DNA of 64,000 nucleotides from Clostridioides mangenotii TR (GCF_000498755.1 NZ_AXUS01000005.1:62001-126000), one strand, 5' to 3'; positions 43,634-52,278 are shown, counted from the stretch's first letter. Notes: generated by a model from the letters alone, not told the origin. Numbers and translations: made by a program.

Positions 43634-46600
43634 TGGAAAATCTTGAGGAATTATTAAACGAAAAGAATTTCTTTAACTACGATAAAAATACAAGTGAAGT
43701 TGATGGGGTTAATAGCAGTATAATTGTTCCTAAAAATGCGACTTTAGAAGAAAAATTAAAGGCAATAGATTTATGTGCTTTAGTTGGATTTAAAAGTACA
43801 GCACTCGATTTACCAATAGTTAAAATAACCGAAGAAAATGAAAGTTTAAGCGAAAGCGATTTAAATATATCTGAAGTAGATATTTCTGATTTAACTAAAA
43901 ACTTTATATCTGGTTCCAAAGTTGTTGAAAGTGCAAAAAGGGATAAGTTAGCTTTATCTGAAAAAGTATACAATATGCAGTTAAAAGATTTAGAAGATAT
44001 ATCCTCTTTAGAAAAGGGGCTTTTAATTGATACAGACAACGATTTTTTAGCCGATGAAATAAATGCAAAAATAGTATTAGCTAAAGATTGCTCAAATCAG
44101 GAGTTTGTAGCGGCTTGTAATATTGCAACAATTTTTGGATTAAATAGTTTAGGTTGTAATATTCCACTCGCATGTTCTGAAGATGAGTTGGACAAAGACT
44201 GCGACAAAATAAAGGTATTTGTGGGCAAAAAATTTAAAAATAGAAACAATAATGATTTTGAAAATAATATATCAGTTGATAGGGAAAATAATTCTTTGAT
44301 CATATCTGGAAATAACGATGATATAATTGAGACTTCAGAGTTTTTCTGCAAAAACTACGAGTATTTAATCAAAGAAAATGAAGTATCTATAAAAGAATTT
44401 AAACGCGATATAGTTGACTACTTAAAACCTCAAACAAATACTGAAATAGTAAATATTTTTGAAAAAGAGTACAACTTTGATTGGGAAGTTAATGATGTTA
44501 AAGAGATTTTCAAAGATAAATTATCAGGTAAATTATCTGCTAATGATGATGTAGAAGTTAAGATTTTAGTTAGTGAAGAGAAAGAAATTAGAGATGATCT
44601 AAAAGAATTTATTATTGATTACTTAGATAGAGAAAATATAAAATCAACTAAATGCAATGTGTTTTGTTCATATAAACAAGGGTTAAGTTGGATAACTGAA
44701 GAAATAATTCCACAAATGAAAGAAAAATTAAGTTTAGACAACATTGGAAAGATAGACCTTTATTTTAAGCCGTTTTTACCAGAAGGCAAGACGACTTGGA
44801 ATGATGAAGATGGATCTATTCCAAATATAGATGCCTCTAGATCGGACGATCCAGAAAAATTCTTTGATTTACCTATAAGACTAGTTCAAGAGCTATTTCC
44901 AGTAGATGACTTGATTGAAAAAGAGATAGGTTTATCTAGAGATAATATAGATTTTAAAATGCTAGAAAACGGAAATACAGATTATGAATTTATCGTTTAC
45001 GATAAGAGTGGTCAAATTATATATAAAGATGTATTTGATGTCGAATATTCAGAAAGACCTTATCTAGATGAGTTCCCGGGAATAGGAAAAGTTCATCCAA
45101 ATACAGGGCTTGTTGAGGTTAAGGTAAATGGAGAAATTGTATTAAAACAAACTGTAAAAACTGATGTTGAGAGAATGTGGGACGTTTACCAATCTGAAAT
45201 ACTAGAAGATTGTAAAAAATATATTTTAGATAAATCTGATGGAAAACCTATTATTGAGAAACAGCCTTTCTTCAATACTCTTAGATTAGAAATACTCACT
45301 AGTGAGCCAGACTACAAGCTAGATGTTAGACAAGATATTATATCTGTACTCAGTGCACTTCATGAAGATATGTACTTTGCAGGGTTAGATTTCTTCAAGA
45401 CATTGGGAATCAAAACTGTTGGACAGGCATTAGAAGAGCCAGGTTTAATACTTCCTATAATTAAGAAGAGAAATGGTCAAGGAACGTATATGAAGGCTAC
45501 ATTAGAAGTGGCAAAAGTTGAAGAATACGACAGAAATAGTGTAACTGTACATATAGATAAAGTTTATGTAAAAGAAGGATTGCTAGATACTGTTTATGTA
45601 GATATAAAGACTGAAGATACGGACAGTATAGTGTTAATGAATAGAGTTAAGGCAATAGAAGACAAAATATTGCCTTCACAATATGGGTTTAAAACGTTAC
45701 ATATAAATATAAATGGTAAAGACGTCGAATTTATAAATAGCAATAGATTTGTAAAACAAGTAGGATCGATAGATATAAGGGATATAGATATACCTCAAGA
45801 TAGAGTTATAGGCTACGACGAGTATATAGATATCGTGGACAAACTTAAAAAAGTAGATGGGATAAAAGTTTGGAAGGCTTCAAAATCTTATCAAAATAGA
45901 GATATTTACGCTATAGAGATAACAAAAGAATACAAGTCTAGTATTGTTTCTAGAACTAAGCTTATAAATAACAAACCGGTATTCCAGATAAATAACAGAC
46001 ATCATGCAAATGAGATATCTAGTACAAATTCAGCATTCTTACTATTAGAGCAACTTTTACAAGATGAAAAGTACAGAAGTTATTTAGATAAATTAAATAT
46101 AGTTATGATACCTTTTGAAAACGTTGATGGAGGATATATACACTACGAACTTCAAAAAGACAACCCAGAGTGGCAACTTCATATAGCTAGATTTAATAGT
46201 GTTGGAAAAGAATTTGCAAGAGATTACTTCAAAGAAGACAGCAAATATACAGAGAGCAGAGCACTTACAAAACTATGGTATAAATGGCTACCAGATATAC
46301 TAGTCGACAACCATGGTGTCCCAAAACACGAATGGGATCAACAGTTCTCAGGTTACACATCACCTTGGTTTAAAGGATTCTGGTTACCTAGAGCTCTATT
46401 TTACGGATATTTCTGGTATTTAGATTCAGAAAAATATCCCGACAATAGGATACTTAGTGAAGCGCTACAAGATGTAGTAAGCGATCAGATAAATGCAGAT
46501 AAAGAAATAGAGGGATGGAATTTAGATTGGCAAAATAGATTTGAGAAGTACGCTCATCAATGGATGCCAAAACTATTCCCAGCTAATTACTACAAAGATT

Positions 46601-46875
46601 TAATTTACTACTGGATACCTTACCAACCAGATCCAAACGCATGGCACGTATCTCATAGATACCCTTGGATAACTGCACTTGACTGGACAACAGAGGTTTC
46701 AGATGAGACAGCTCAAGGTGAATATTTAGATCTTTGCAGTAGAACACATAATATCTCAGATATAGCAACTATAGATATGATGGCTAACGCTAAGTATAAA
46801 TTTAGAGAAGATGTTATCAAAAAAGACAATCAAATAGTTCTTAAAAATGTAAGAATAAGACCAATACAAGTATAG
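43633..46875 (+). CDS. Giant M14 zinc carboxypeptidase-family protein with a long unknown N-terminal region
   Basis: A 1080-residue cytosolic protein (no signal peptide or membrane segment). The C-terminal part (about 750-1080) is an M14 peptidase domain: zinc motif H791-A-N-E794, third ligand H894 in D-N-H-G, and candidate catalytic E1021 in W-T-T-E. The first 740 residues match nothing I recognise; they contain a repeated subdomain (about 30-65 and 147-183) sharing a V-x-G-x3-L-D/N-I/L-P-type pattern. The start is ATG 43633 overlapping the pcp stop, preferred over a TTG 6 bases earlier. Role inferred: cytosolic peptide hydrolysis together with Pcp. The next gene follows after 26 bases. Confidence 0.85.
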   Translation: MENLEELLNEKNFFNYDKNTSEVDGVNSSIIVPKNATLEEKLKAIDLCALVGFKSTALDLPIVKITEENESLSESDLNISEVDISDLTKNFISGSKVVESAKRDKLALSEKVYNMQLKDLEDISSLEKGLLIDTDNDFLADEINAKIVLAKDCSNQEFVAACNIATIFGLNSLGCNIPLACSEDELDKDCDKIKVFVGKKFKNRNNNDFENNISVDRENNSLIISGNNDDIIETSEFFCKNYEYLIKENEVSIKEFKRDIVDYLKPQTNTEIVNIFEKEYNFDWEVNDVKEIFKDKLSGKLSANDDVEVKILVSEEKEIRDDLKEFIIDYLDRENIKSTKCNVFCSYKQGLSWITEEIIPQMKEKLSLDNIGKIDLYFKPFLPEGKTTWNDEDGSIPNIDASRSDDPEKFFDLPIRLVQELFPVDDLIEKEIGLSRDNIDFKMLENGNTDYEFIVYDKSGQIIYKDVFDVEYSERPYLDEFPGIGKVHPNTGLVEVKVNGEIVLKQTVKTDVERMWDVYQSEILEDCKKYILDKSDGKPIIEKQPFFNTLRLEILTSEPDYKLDVRQDIISVLSALHEDMYFAGLDFFKTLGIKTVGQALEEPGLILPIIKKRNGQGTYMKATLEVAKVEEYDRNSVTVHIDKVYVKEGLLDTVYVDIKTEDTDSIVLMNRVKAIEDKILPSQYGFKTLHININGKDVEFINSNRFVKQVGSIDIRDIDIPQDRVIGYDEYIDIVDKLKKVDGIKVWKASKSYQNRDIYAIEITKEYKSSIVSRTKLINNKPVFQINNRHHANEISSTNSAFLLLEQLLQDEKYRSYLDKLNIVMIPFENVDGGYIHYELQKDNPEWQLHIARFNSVGKEFARDYFKEDSKYTESRALTKLWYKWLPDILVDNHGVPKHEWDQQFSGYTSPWFKGFWLPRALFYGYFWYLDSEKYPDNRILSEALQDVVSDQINADKEIEGWNLDWQNRFEKYAHQWMPKLFPANYYKDLIYYWIPYQPDPNAWHVSHRYPWITALDWTTEVSDETAQGEYLDLCSRTHNISDIATIDMMANAKYKFREDVIKKDNQIVLKNVRIRPIQV

Positions 46876-46901
46876 GGGCTTATAATTGAGGAGGAAAACA
46901 A

Positions 46902-47567
46902 ATGATTAAATTAATCGGAATTTTGATTATTGTTGTTGGATTTGCTTTAAAGTTTAATTCAATAGCTATAGTAATGGCAGCCGGTATAGTTACTGGATTA
47001 GTTGGAGGAATGTCAATAACAGATATTCTTACAACATTAGGGGAGACATACGTTGCAAATAGATATATGGCCATATTTATCATCACATTACCTGTTGTAG
47101 GAGTGCTCGAAAAAAATGGTCTGAAGCAAGTTGCTGGTGATCTAGTTAAGAAGATGAGCAAAGCTACACCAGGGATATTAGCAATAGGATATACAATTAT
47201 TAGAGGTTTCCTAGCAGCATTCAACGTAAGTTTTGGAGGAGTTGCAGGATTTATAAGACCAGTTATTTCACCTATGTCAGAAGCTTCTGTTGAAAAATAC
47301 GGGAAAAAGCTTGAACCTAGAGATCTTGATGAGATCAAAGGTATGAACAGTGCCGCGGAGAATGTGAGTTGGTTCTTCGGCCAAGTTCTATTTATTGCAG
47401 GATCAGGAATACTTCTTGTTAAGAGTACGCTAGACCCAGCTGGATACACGATAGATCCAGTTGCTGCAGTTAGAGCAGAAGTACCAGTATTTATAATAGC
47501 AGTTATAGTTTCAGCATTCTTCTTTATGATGACAGATAGAAAGATCATGAAGAAATACAAAAAATAA
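46902..47567 (+). CDS. DUF969 family membrane protein (permease half)
   Basis: A 221-residue protein with about five membrane segments (about residues 2-20, 22-45, 60-78, 150-175 and 190-212), matching DUF969. It is always found paired with DUF979; the pair resembles two halves of a permease. It contains F-N-V-S-F-G-G-V-A-G-F-I-R-P near residue 108, a likely substrate-site loop. In several genomes the pair adjoins pcp or 5-oxoprolinase genes, which suggests 5-oxoproline or pyroglutamyl-peptide transport. The start is ATG with TTGAGGAGGAAAACA. Confidence 0.82.
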   Translation: MIKLIGILIIVVGFALKFNSIAIVMAAGIVTGLVGGMSITDILTTLGETYVANRYMAIFIITLPVVGVLEKNGLKQVAGDLVKKMSKATPGILAIGYTIIRGFLAAFNVSFGGVAGFIRPVISPMSEASVEKYGKKLEPRDLDEIKGMNSAAENVSWFFGQVLFIAGSGILLVKSTLDPAGYTIDPVAAVRAEVPVFIIAVIVSAFFFMMTDRKIMKKYKK

Positions 47568-47585
47568 CGGACAGGAGTGATGGAT

Positions 47586-48506
47586 ATGGAAACAAAAGAT
47601 ATTCTAATGGAAATTATATATATCGCATGTGCTCTTATGTCTGCTTATATAGCACTTAGAGCTTTAAATGATAAAGAACAAAAAAATAGAACAGGAACAT
47701 TTATATTCTGGATGGCGTTAGCAGCGGTTTTAGGATTGGGTAATTTTATTCCTCCGATAGCATCGGGAATACTTGTAGTAATAATGACTTTACCGCCTAT
47801 ATTCAATAAAGTATCTATAGGTGTAAATAAAGAAATACCAGAAGAATTTAAAAGAAAAATGGCAGATAAATTAGGCAATAAGATATTTATTCCTGCTCTA
47901 GCAATGGGGATACTAGCTTTAGTATTTGGAATTGTACTTCCAAACCTTGGAGCGTTAGTTGGATTAGGATTTGGTATACTAGTTTCTGCGATAATGATAC
48001 TTGTAATGGCAAAAGACAAAGTAAGTGCTATCCCATCGGAAGGTAAAAAACTTTTAGAAGCAGTTGGACCGCTTGCAATACTGCCACAGTTATTAGCTTC
48101 ATTAGGAGCTATATTTGCTGTAGCTGGAGTTGGTGAAGTTATAGCGGGGATGGTAGGTAATTTTGTTCCAGAGGGAAATGTAACGATAGCAATAATCATA
48201 TATGCAGTTGCAATGGCTCTCTTTACAATGATCATGGGAAACGCATTTGCTGCATTCTCAGTAATAACTGTAGGTATAGGTATACCATTTATACTTAAAT
48301 TTGGTATGGATCCAAACGTAATAGGTATAATAGGTTTAACAAGTGGATACTGTGGAACATTAATGACTCCGATGGCAGCAAACTTCAACGTAGTTCCCGT
48401 CGCTATATTAGAGATGAACGATAAATACGGAGTTATAAAAAAGCAATTGCCAATTGCCCTTGTAATGTTAGCAGTGCAAATAGTTTTAATGATAGTAATG
48501 GGTTAA
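47586..48506 (+). CDS. DUF979 family membrane protein (permease half)
   Basis: A 306-residue protein with about nine membrane segments, matching DUF979, partner of the preceding DUF969 protein. It has a G-N-A-F-A-A-F-S-V-I-T-V-G-I-G-I-P loop near residue 219 and G-L-T-S-G-Y-C-G-T-L-M-T-P near residue 251, typical of re-entrant loops in ion-coupled carriers. I chose ATG 47586 (M-E-T-K-D-I) because AGGAG lies 8 bases upstream; GTG 47577 and ATG 47580 sit in or too near that SD. GGCT follows after 3 bases. Confidence 0.82.
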   Translation: METKDILMEIIYIACALMSAYIALRALNDKEQKNRTGTFIFWMALAAVLGLGNFIPPIASGILVVIMTLPPIFNKVSIGVNKEIPEEFKRKMADKLGNKIFIPALAMGILALVFGIVLPNLGALVGLGFGILVSAIMILVMAKDKVSAIPSEGKKLLEAVGPLAILPQLLASLGAIFAVAGVGEVIAGMVGNFVPEGNVTIAIIIYAVAMALFTMIMGNAFAAFSVITVGIGIPFILKFGMDPNVIGIIGLTSGYCGTLMTPMAANFNVVPVAILEMNDKYGVIKKQLPIALVMLAVQIVLMIVMG

Positions 48507-48509
48507 TAA

Positions 48510-48929
48510 ATGAAAGCTTTTAAGATCTTTGTTTACGGAACTCTTATGAAGGGTTACCGTAACTACGACAAATATTTAGACGGACATATTAATTCAATAA
48601 AAAGTGCATATGTGCATGGGAAGTTGTATCATCTGACTGATGAAGAGTGCCCAGCCATAGTAGATGGAAACGAAAAAGTCTATGGTCAGGTAATGGAGGG
48701 TATAGATGACGACAAAGGTACAATACTTAACTCAGTAGATGTGCTTGAGAAATATTTTGGAAACAATTCCACTGTAATGTACGAGAGAAGAAAGAAGGAA
48801 GTTTTTTATGAAGATGGTACTAGCGAGATGCTGGATATGTACATATTTGTAAACGATGAATATCTTGAAGCTCACGATAACATTTACATTGAAGATGGAG
48901 ATTGGGATAGCTTTAAAAAGGCTATTTAA
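48510..48929 (+). CDS. Gamma-glutamylcyclotransferase family protein
   Basis: A 139-residue AIG2/GGCT-fold protein with the substrate loop V-Y-G-T-L-M-K-G (about residues 6-13) and the candidate catalytic E80 in D-V-L-E-K. Such enzymes convert gamma-glutamyl amines or amino acids to 5-oxoproline plus the free amine. Being last in an operon with a pyroglutamyl peptidase and a DUF969/DUF979 carrier, it would supply the same product, 5-oxoproline. The start is ATG 3 bases after the DUF979 stop. A strong terminator follows. Confidence 0.88.
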   Translation: MKAFKIFVYGTLMKGYRNYDKYLDGHINSIKSAYVHGKLYHLTDEECPAIVDGNEKVYGQVMEGIDDDKGTILNSVDVLEKYFGNNSTVMYERRKKEVFYEDGTSEMLDMYIFVNDEYLEAHDNIYIEDGDWDSFKKAI

Positions 48930-48951
48930 TTAAAAATTATATATTTAGATT

Positions 48952-48998
48952 AAAGCCCCTTATCTGTTTAATTAAATTATAAAGATAAGGGGCTTTTT
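48952..48998 (+). terminator. Rho-independent terminator of the pcp-GGCT operon
   Basis: AAAGCCCCTTATCT pairs with AGATAAGGGGCTTT over 14 bp, followed by a T-run. Confidence 0.92.
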
Positions 48999-49223
48999 AG
49001 TGAATTAAAAAATAGGCTAATAAGTTTTTGTGTGCAAATAAGTTGCACTTCGTATCAGAATAGATTAGAATTCTTATAAATGAAATGAATCTTACCATTT
49101 TAAATCATTATATTATGAAAGTAAAATAATGATTTAAAATAAAATATTAAGGGGATTGGAGGACTTTATATTGTAAAAAAAGAAATTTAAAATATCACTA
49201 CTATAGATAAGTAAATAAAATTG
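48999..49223. other. Intergenic region with a perfect 15-bp stem and an orphan SD
   Basis: Between convergent genes. ATTTTAAATCATTAT (49097-49111) is perfectly repeated inverted at 49126-49140 with a 14-base loop. About 20 bases later lies GGGGATTGGAGGAC, an SD-like sequence, but only a few codons follow before a stop. No known RNA family is recognised. Confidence 0.45.
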
Positions 49224-49270
49224 AAATAGTCCCATCTAGAACTAAACGTATTCTAGATGAGACTATATAG
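49224..49270 (-). terminator. Hairpin terminator of sigK
   Basis: TAGTCcCATCTAGAA and TTCTAGATGaGACTA form a 14-15 bp stem with one mismatch; on the minus strand it is followed by a T-rich tail (ATTTCAATTTTA). Confidence 0.7.
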
Positions 49271-49320
49271 GGGGATTTAGAGTTTAAAGAATAGGTAAAC
49301 TGATTGAGACTAAAATCTGC

Positions 49321-49961
49321 TTAAAATTCTTTACTCAACTCTTTCTGAAGTTTATTTAACGCTTTTTTCTCTATTCTAGATACATAAGATCTAGATATGT
49401 CTAATTTTTGTGCTATCTCTCTTTGAGTTTTATATCCAAGGGGTGTGAGTCCATATCTCAATTGCACAATTTCTCTTTCTCTAGGAGTGAGTATATCGTT
49501 CAATTGTTTGTATAGTTTACCAACTTCTACTTTTAATTGAACCTCATCTATCACGTAGTCGATATCTGTTCCTAGGATATCAAGTAAATTAATTTCATTA
49601 CCTTCTCGGTCTGTACCTATAGGGTCTTGAAGTGACACCTGAACCTTATTCTTTTTATTTGTCCTTATATGCATCAAGATCTCATTTTCGATACATCTAG
49701 ATGCATACGTAGCTAGTCTAGTTCCTTTATCTATTTTGAAAGTGTCAATGGCCTTTATAAGCCTATAGTGCCTATTGATATTAAATCATCTTGATCTTCT
49801 GCGGCATTGTTATACTTTTTTGCTATATAGGCCACTAATCTCATGTTTCTCTCTATTAAAATATCTTTAGCATTTCTGTCTTCTTCTATTTTAAACTCAG
49901 TTAAATATTTGATTTCCTCTTCAGGGGTTAGTGGTTTTTCAAACGATTTAGCAGTAGTCAA
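49321..49961 (-). pseudogene. sigK: RNA polymerase sporulation sigma factor sigma-K, frameshifted, without pro-sequence
   Basis: Two minus-strand frames join into one sigma-K of about 213 residues. The first (49961 down to about 49756) gives F-E-K-P-L-T-P-E-E-E, N-M-R-L-V-A-Y-I-A-K-K-Y and [11 protein letters not shown], then a stop; the second resumes with [21 protein letters not shown] and ends with the region 4.2 helix [10 protein letters not shown]. One A is missing at about 49760. The start is TTG 49961 with AAAGGGGGTGAC upstream. Only about seven residues precede the F-x-K-P-L motif, so the Bacillus-type 20-residue pro-sequence is absent. No skin element separates the halves. Confidence 0.9.
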
Positions 49962-49991
49962 TAAGTCACCCCCTTTATACGGTCACCTTAA

Positions 49992-50021
49992 ATTATATGA
50001 AGAGGACTTATCCAAGTTGAC
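49992..50021 (-). promoter_or_regulatory. Candidate sigma-E promoter of sigK
   Basis: On the minus strand GTCAACTT (50021-50014), 14 bases, CATATAAT (49999-49992). The -10 matches the sigma-E consensus at 7 of 8 positions and the -35 at 6 of 8. It would place the transcript start about 25 bases before the TTG. sigK is a known sigma-E target. Confidence 0.6.
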
Positions 50022-50292
50022 TGATAAAGCTAAAATAAAAGAGTAATAATACATACTTAATAAATATATTTAATTGTTGTTTGAAATAGGCATGGTGCTG
50101 TAGATGATTTATCTATAGGGGAAGAGTATATAAAATAAACGTGGTTGTATTTACGAATAATAACTAATCGGGTAATATTAAGGATATATTTGAATAAATA
50201 CAATAAAATTTGAAATTATATAAAATAAATTCGGAATCTCAAATAGGTATAATTGTACATATCGATGTCAATAAAATAAAGGAGAACAAGTT

Positions 50293-51144
50293 ATGGAAAT
50301 AAATGCAAAAACAAAAACTACATGTCTTTTTGGGCATCCAGTGGAGCACAGTTTTTCTCCAGTTATACACAACTACCTTTACGAAAAATACCAACAAAAT
50401 ATTATATATGAATGTTTTACTGTGAGTAAAGAAAATTTAGAAACCGCTGTAGAGGCTATAAAGGTTTTAGGTATAATTGGGTTAAATGTTACGATTCCAC
50501 ATAAGGTAGACATTATGAAATATTTAGATTTTTCAGATAAAAAGTCTGAGCTAGTAGGTGCAGTTAATACTGTTAAAAATGAGGGAGGTGTTTTGTCAGG
50601 ATACAACACTGATGGAGTAGGATTTGTTCAGTCAATATACGATAAAGGATGTACTGTAAAAGGAAAGAAAATCCTTATACTTGGTGCAGGCGGGGCTTGT
50701 AGAAGCGTATCTATAGAACTTGCAATTGAAGGTGCAGAGTCTATTGAGATAAGAAATAGAAGTTTAGAAAATGCAAATAGTATTGTAGAGATAATAAATT
50801 CGAACTTTGAAACTAAATCTAGATGTAATAGTAAAGAAGTTTCTAAGGAGGATCTTCAAAGTATAGATATACTTATTAACACAACCCCGATAGGCATGGA
50901 AAGCAATGATTGCCCAATTGAAGAGAATATATCTATAGATAAAGATATTCTTGTATGCGATATAGTGTACAACCCTCATAATACAAGTCTTATTAAGTGG
51001 GCGAAGGGTCAAAATTTGGACACAATGCACGGAATTGATATGCTCGTAAACCAAGGGTTGGCAGCATTTTATATATGGACTGGAATTAAGCCATCTTTGG
51101 AAGACAAAGAAAATATAAAAGAGCTTTATGAAAAATCAATATAG
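50293..51144 (+). CDS. aroE: Shikimate dehydrogenase
   Basis: A 283-residue NADP-dependent enzyme reducing 3-dehydroshikimate to shikimate. H-S-F-S-P near residue 19, N-V-T-I-P-H-K71 and N-T-D107-G-V-G-F give the substrate site and catalytic pair; G-A-G-G-A-C-R-S near residue 132 is the dinucleotide loop, and G-I-D-M-L-V-N-Q-G near residue 249 the C-terminal motif. The start is ATG with AAAGGAGAACAAGTT. aroK lies 9 kb upstream in the same window. Confidence 0.95.
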   Translation: MEINAKTKTTCLFGHPVEHSFSPVIHNYLYEKYQQNIIYECFTVSKENLETAVEAIKVLGIIGLNVTIPHKVDIMKYLDFSDKKSELVGAVNTVKNEGGVLSGYNTDGVGFVQSIYDKGCTVKGKKILILGAGGACRSVSIELAIEGAESIEIRNRSLENANSIVEIINSNFETKSRCNSKEVSKEDLQSIDILINTTPIGMESNDCPIEENISIDKDILVCDIVYNPHNTSLIKWAKGQNLDTMHGIDMLVNQGLAAFYIWTGIKPSLEDKENIKELYEKSI

Positions 51145-51214
51145 TATTTTAAAATAACATAATAGTAATAGTATTTTAAAACAATAGATTGATGCTGTAG
51201 CTTTAAAATACTAT
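51141..51214 (+). repeat. Repeated ATAGTATTTTAAAA motif with inverted copy upstream of the pilin genes
   Basis: ATAGTATTTTAAAA occurs at 51141-51154 (overlapping the aroE stop) and 51168-51181, and its inverse TTTAAAATACTAT at 51202-51214. The second and third copies can form a 13-bp stem. No T-run follows; it could be an operator or a leader structure of the pilin operon. Confidence 0.6.
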
Positions 51215-51272
51215 GTAATGCTGTACGCTGGTGAAAAATGAGTATAATATGGATTTCTGAGAGGAGAATTTA

Positions 51273-51641
51273 TTGAGAAGAAACAAGGGTTTTATCGCAA
51301 TAGAGTGTGTAGTGAGCCTTTCGATACTGACTATTTCAGTCTATTTGGTATCTACAGCTCTTCAAAACAGCTATAGACAGGTTGCAAACAATGAAAAAAA
51401 TAGAACAATGTTAAACTTGGCGAAATCTCACCTAGAAAATCAAAAATACAAGATAAAGAATACAGAAAGTGAAGTAATAGAAATAAAAGCATTAGATATA
51501 CAAAGCAAAGGAATTGGAGAATACAATGTTTCAAGCACGGTTATACCGAATGATAATTTTTATAAAAACTACAAAGTAAGTGTAAAAGTTACAGGAGATA
51601 AGAGAACTATGGAGTTGGTTAGCTATGTTACGAAACAATAG
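51273..51641 (+). CDS. Type IV pilin-like (pseudopilin) protein 1
   Basis: A 122-residue protein with a short prepilin leader R-R-N-K-G followed by F-I-A-I-E-C-V-V-S-L-S-I-L-T: cleavage after G6, phenylalanine at +1 and glutamate at +5, the class III signal of type IV pilins. One N-terminal hydrophobic helix (about residues 7-27), then a small globular part. It starts at TTG with GAGAGGAGAATTTA. It is first of four prepilin-like genes; the 3' end overlaps the next gene by 17 bases. Confidence 0.85.
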   Translation: MRRNKGFIAIECVVSLSILTISVYLVSTALQNSYRQVANNEKNRTMLNLAKSHLENQKYKIKNTESEVIEIKALDIQSKGIGEYNVSSTVIPNDNFYKNYKVSVKVTGDKRTMELVSYVTKQ

Positions 51642-52260
51642 AAACAGTAAAGGTTCGGTGTTGATTGTTTCTCTTTTAGTATTTTCTATAATAAGTACAA
51701 TTAGCATTGTTAGCATTAGTTGGATATTTACAAACAGTAAAATATTTAGCTTGGAGTATAAAGATAATCTTTTAAAGGAAGGTTCACTGAGCGGATCGGA
51801 AATAGCAAAGAGCAATATACTAAGAAATATAAGAAAAGCTATAGATACAACGTCTAATGAAAGCGGGTTTAATGAGTATTTCTTAGGAAATAACATGGAA
51901 AATTTAATTAATGATATAAAGAACATAAGCAGTAGCGGATTAGAGAATGTCACTGTTAAAGTAAGTAATAATAGAGTTACTGAAGAAAATGGATATTTGA
52001 TATTTGGGATTGTAAGCACATCAAAGGACGGAAATTATTATAAAACATTAAATGTAGATGTAGCTATTAAAAATCCATATAGATTAGAGGATTATGATAT
52101 AAATCTAGAACCTGATAATAGTGAAGTAAACCAAACTGAAAACTATGTGAAACAAGAAAATAATACAGTAGAAAACAATATAAGCGAAAATGATACAAAA
52201 GAAAACAATGACCTCAACGAGTGTGACTATCTTAGATTCTATAATTACAGGGGGCTTTAA
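51625..52260 (+). CDS. Type IV pilin-like protein 2 (GspK/PilX-like minor pilin)
   Basis: A 211-residue protein with leader M-L-R-N-N-R-N-S-K-G then S-V-L-I-V-S-L-L-V-F-S-I-I. The cleavage glycine is present, but position +5 is valine rather than glutamate, as in GspK/PilX-type minor pilins that cap the fibre. The C-terminal 40 residues are N/E/T-rich and probably disordered. It overlaps the first pilin gene. Confidence 0.78.
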   Translation: MLRNNRNSKGSVLIVSLLVFSIISTISIVSISWIFTNSKIFSLEYKDNLLKEGSLSGSEIAKSNILRNIRKAIDTTSNESGFNEYFLGNNMENLINDIKNISSSGLENVTVKVSNNRVTEENGYLIFGIVSTSKDGNYYKTLNVDVAIKNPYRLEDYDINLEPDNSEVNQTENYVKQENNTVENNISENDTKENNDLNECDYLRFYNYRGL

Positions 52261-52278
52261 TTTGAAAAGAGAAGGAAT

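Noticed and set aside
45880-47560. Long minus-strand open frames opposite DUF969 and DUF979
   Set aside because: They are the mirror of hydrophobic genes with biased codons and lack SD sites; the + strand genes explain them.
49321-49961. A skin-type prophage insertion in sigK
   Set aside because: The two halves are separated by a one-base frame change only; there is no inserted DNA, recombinase or repeat at the junction.
50041-50145. Short + strand open stretches upstream of aroE (one ending K-L-T-D-K-A-K-I-K-E, one containing G-A-V-D-D-L-S-I-G-E-E-Y-I-K)
   Set aside because: They read like protein but have no start or SD, are under 30 codons and overlap the sigK promoter region; chance in AT-rich DNA is as likely as a relic.
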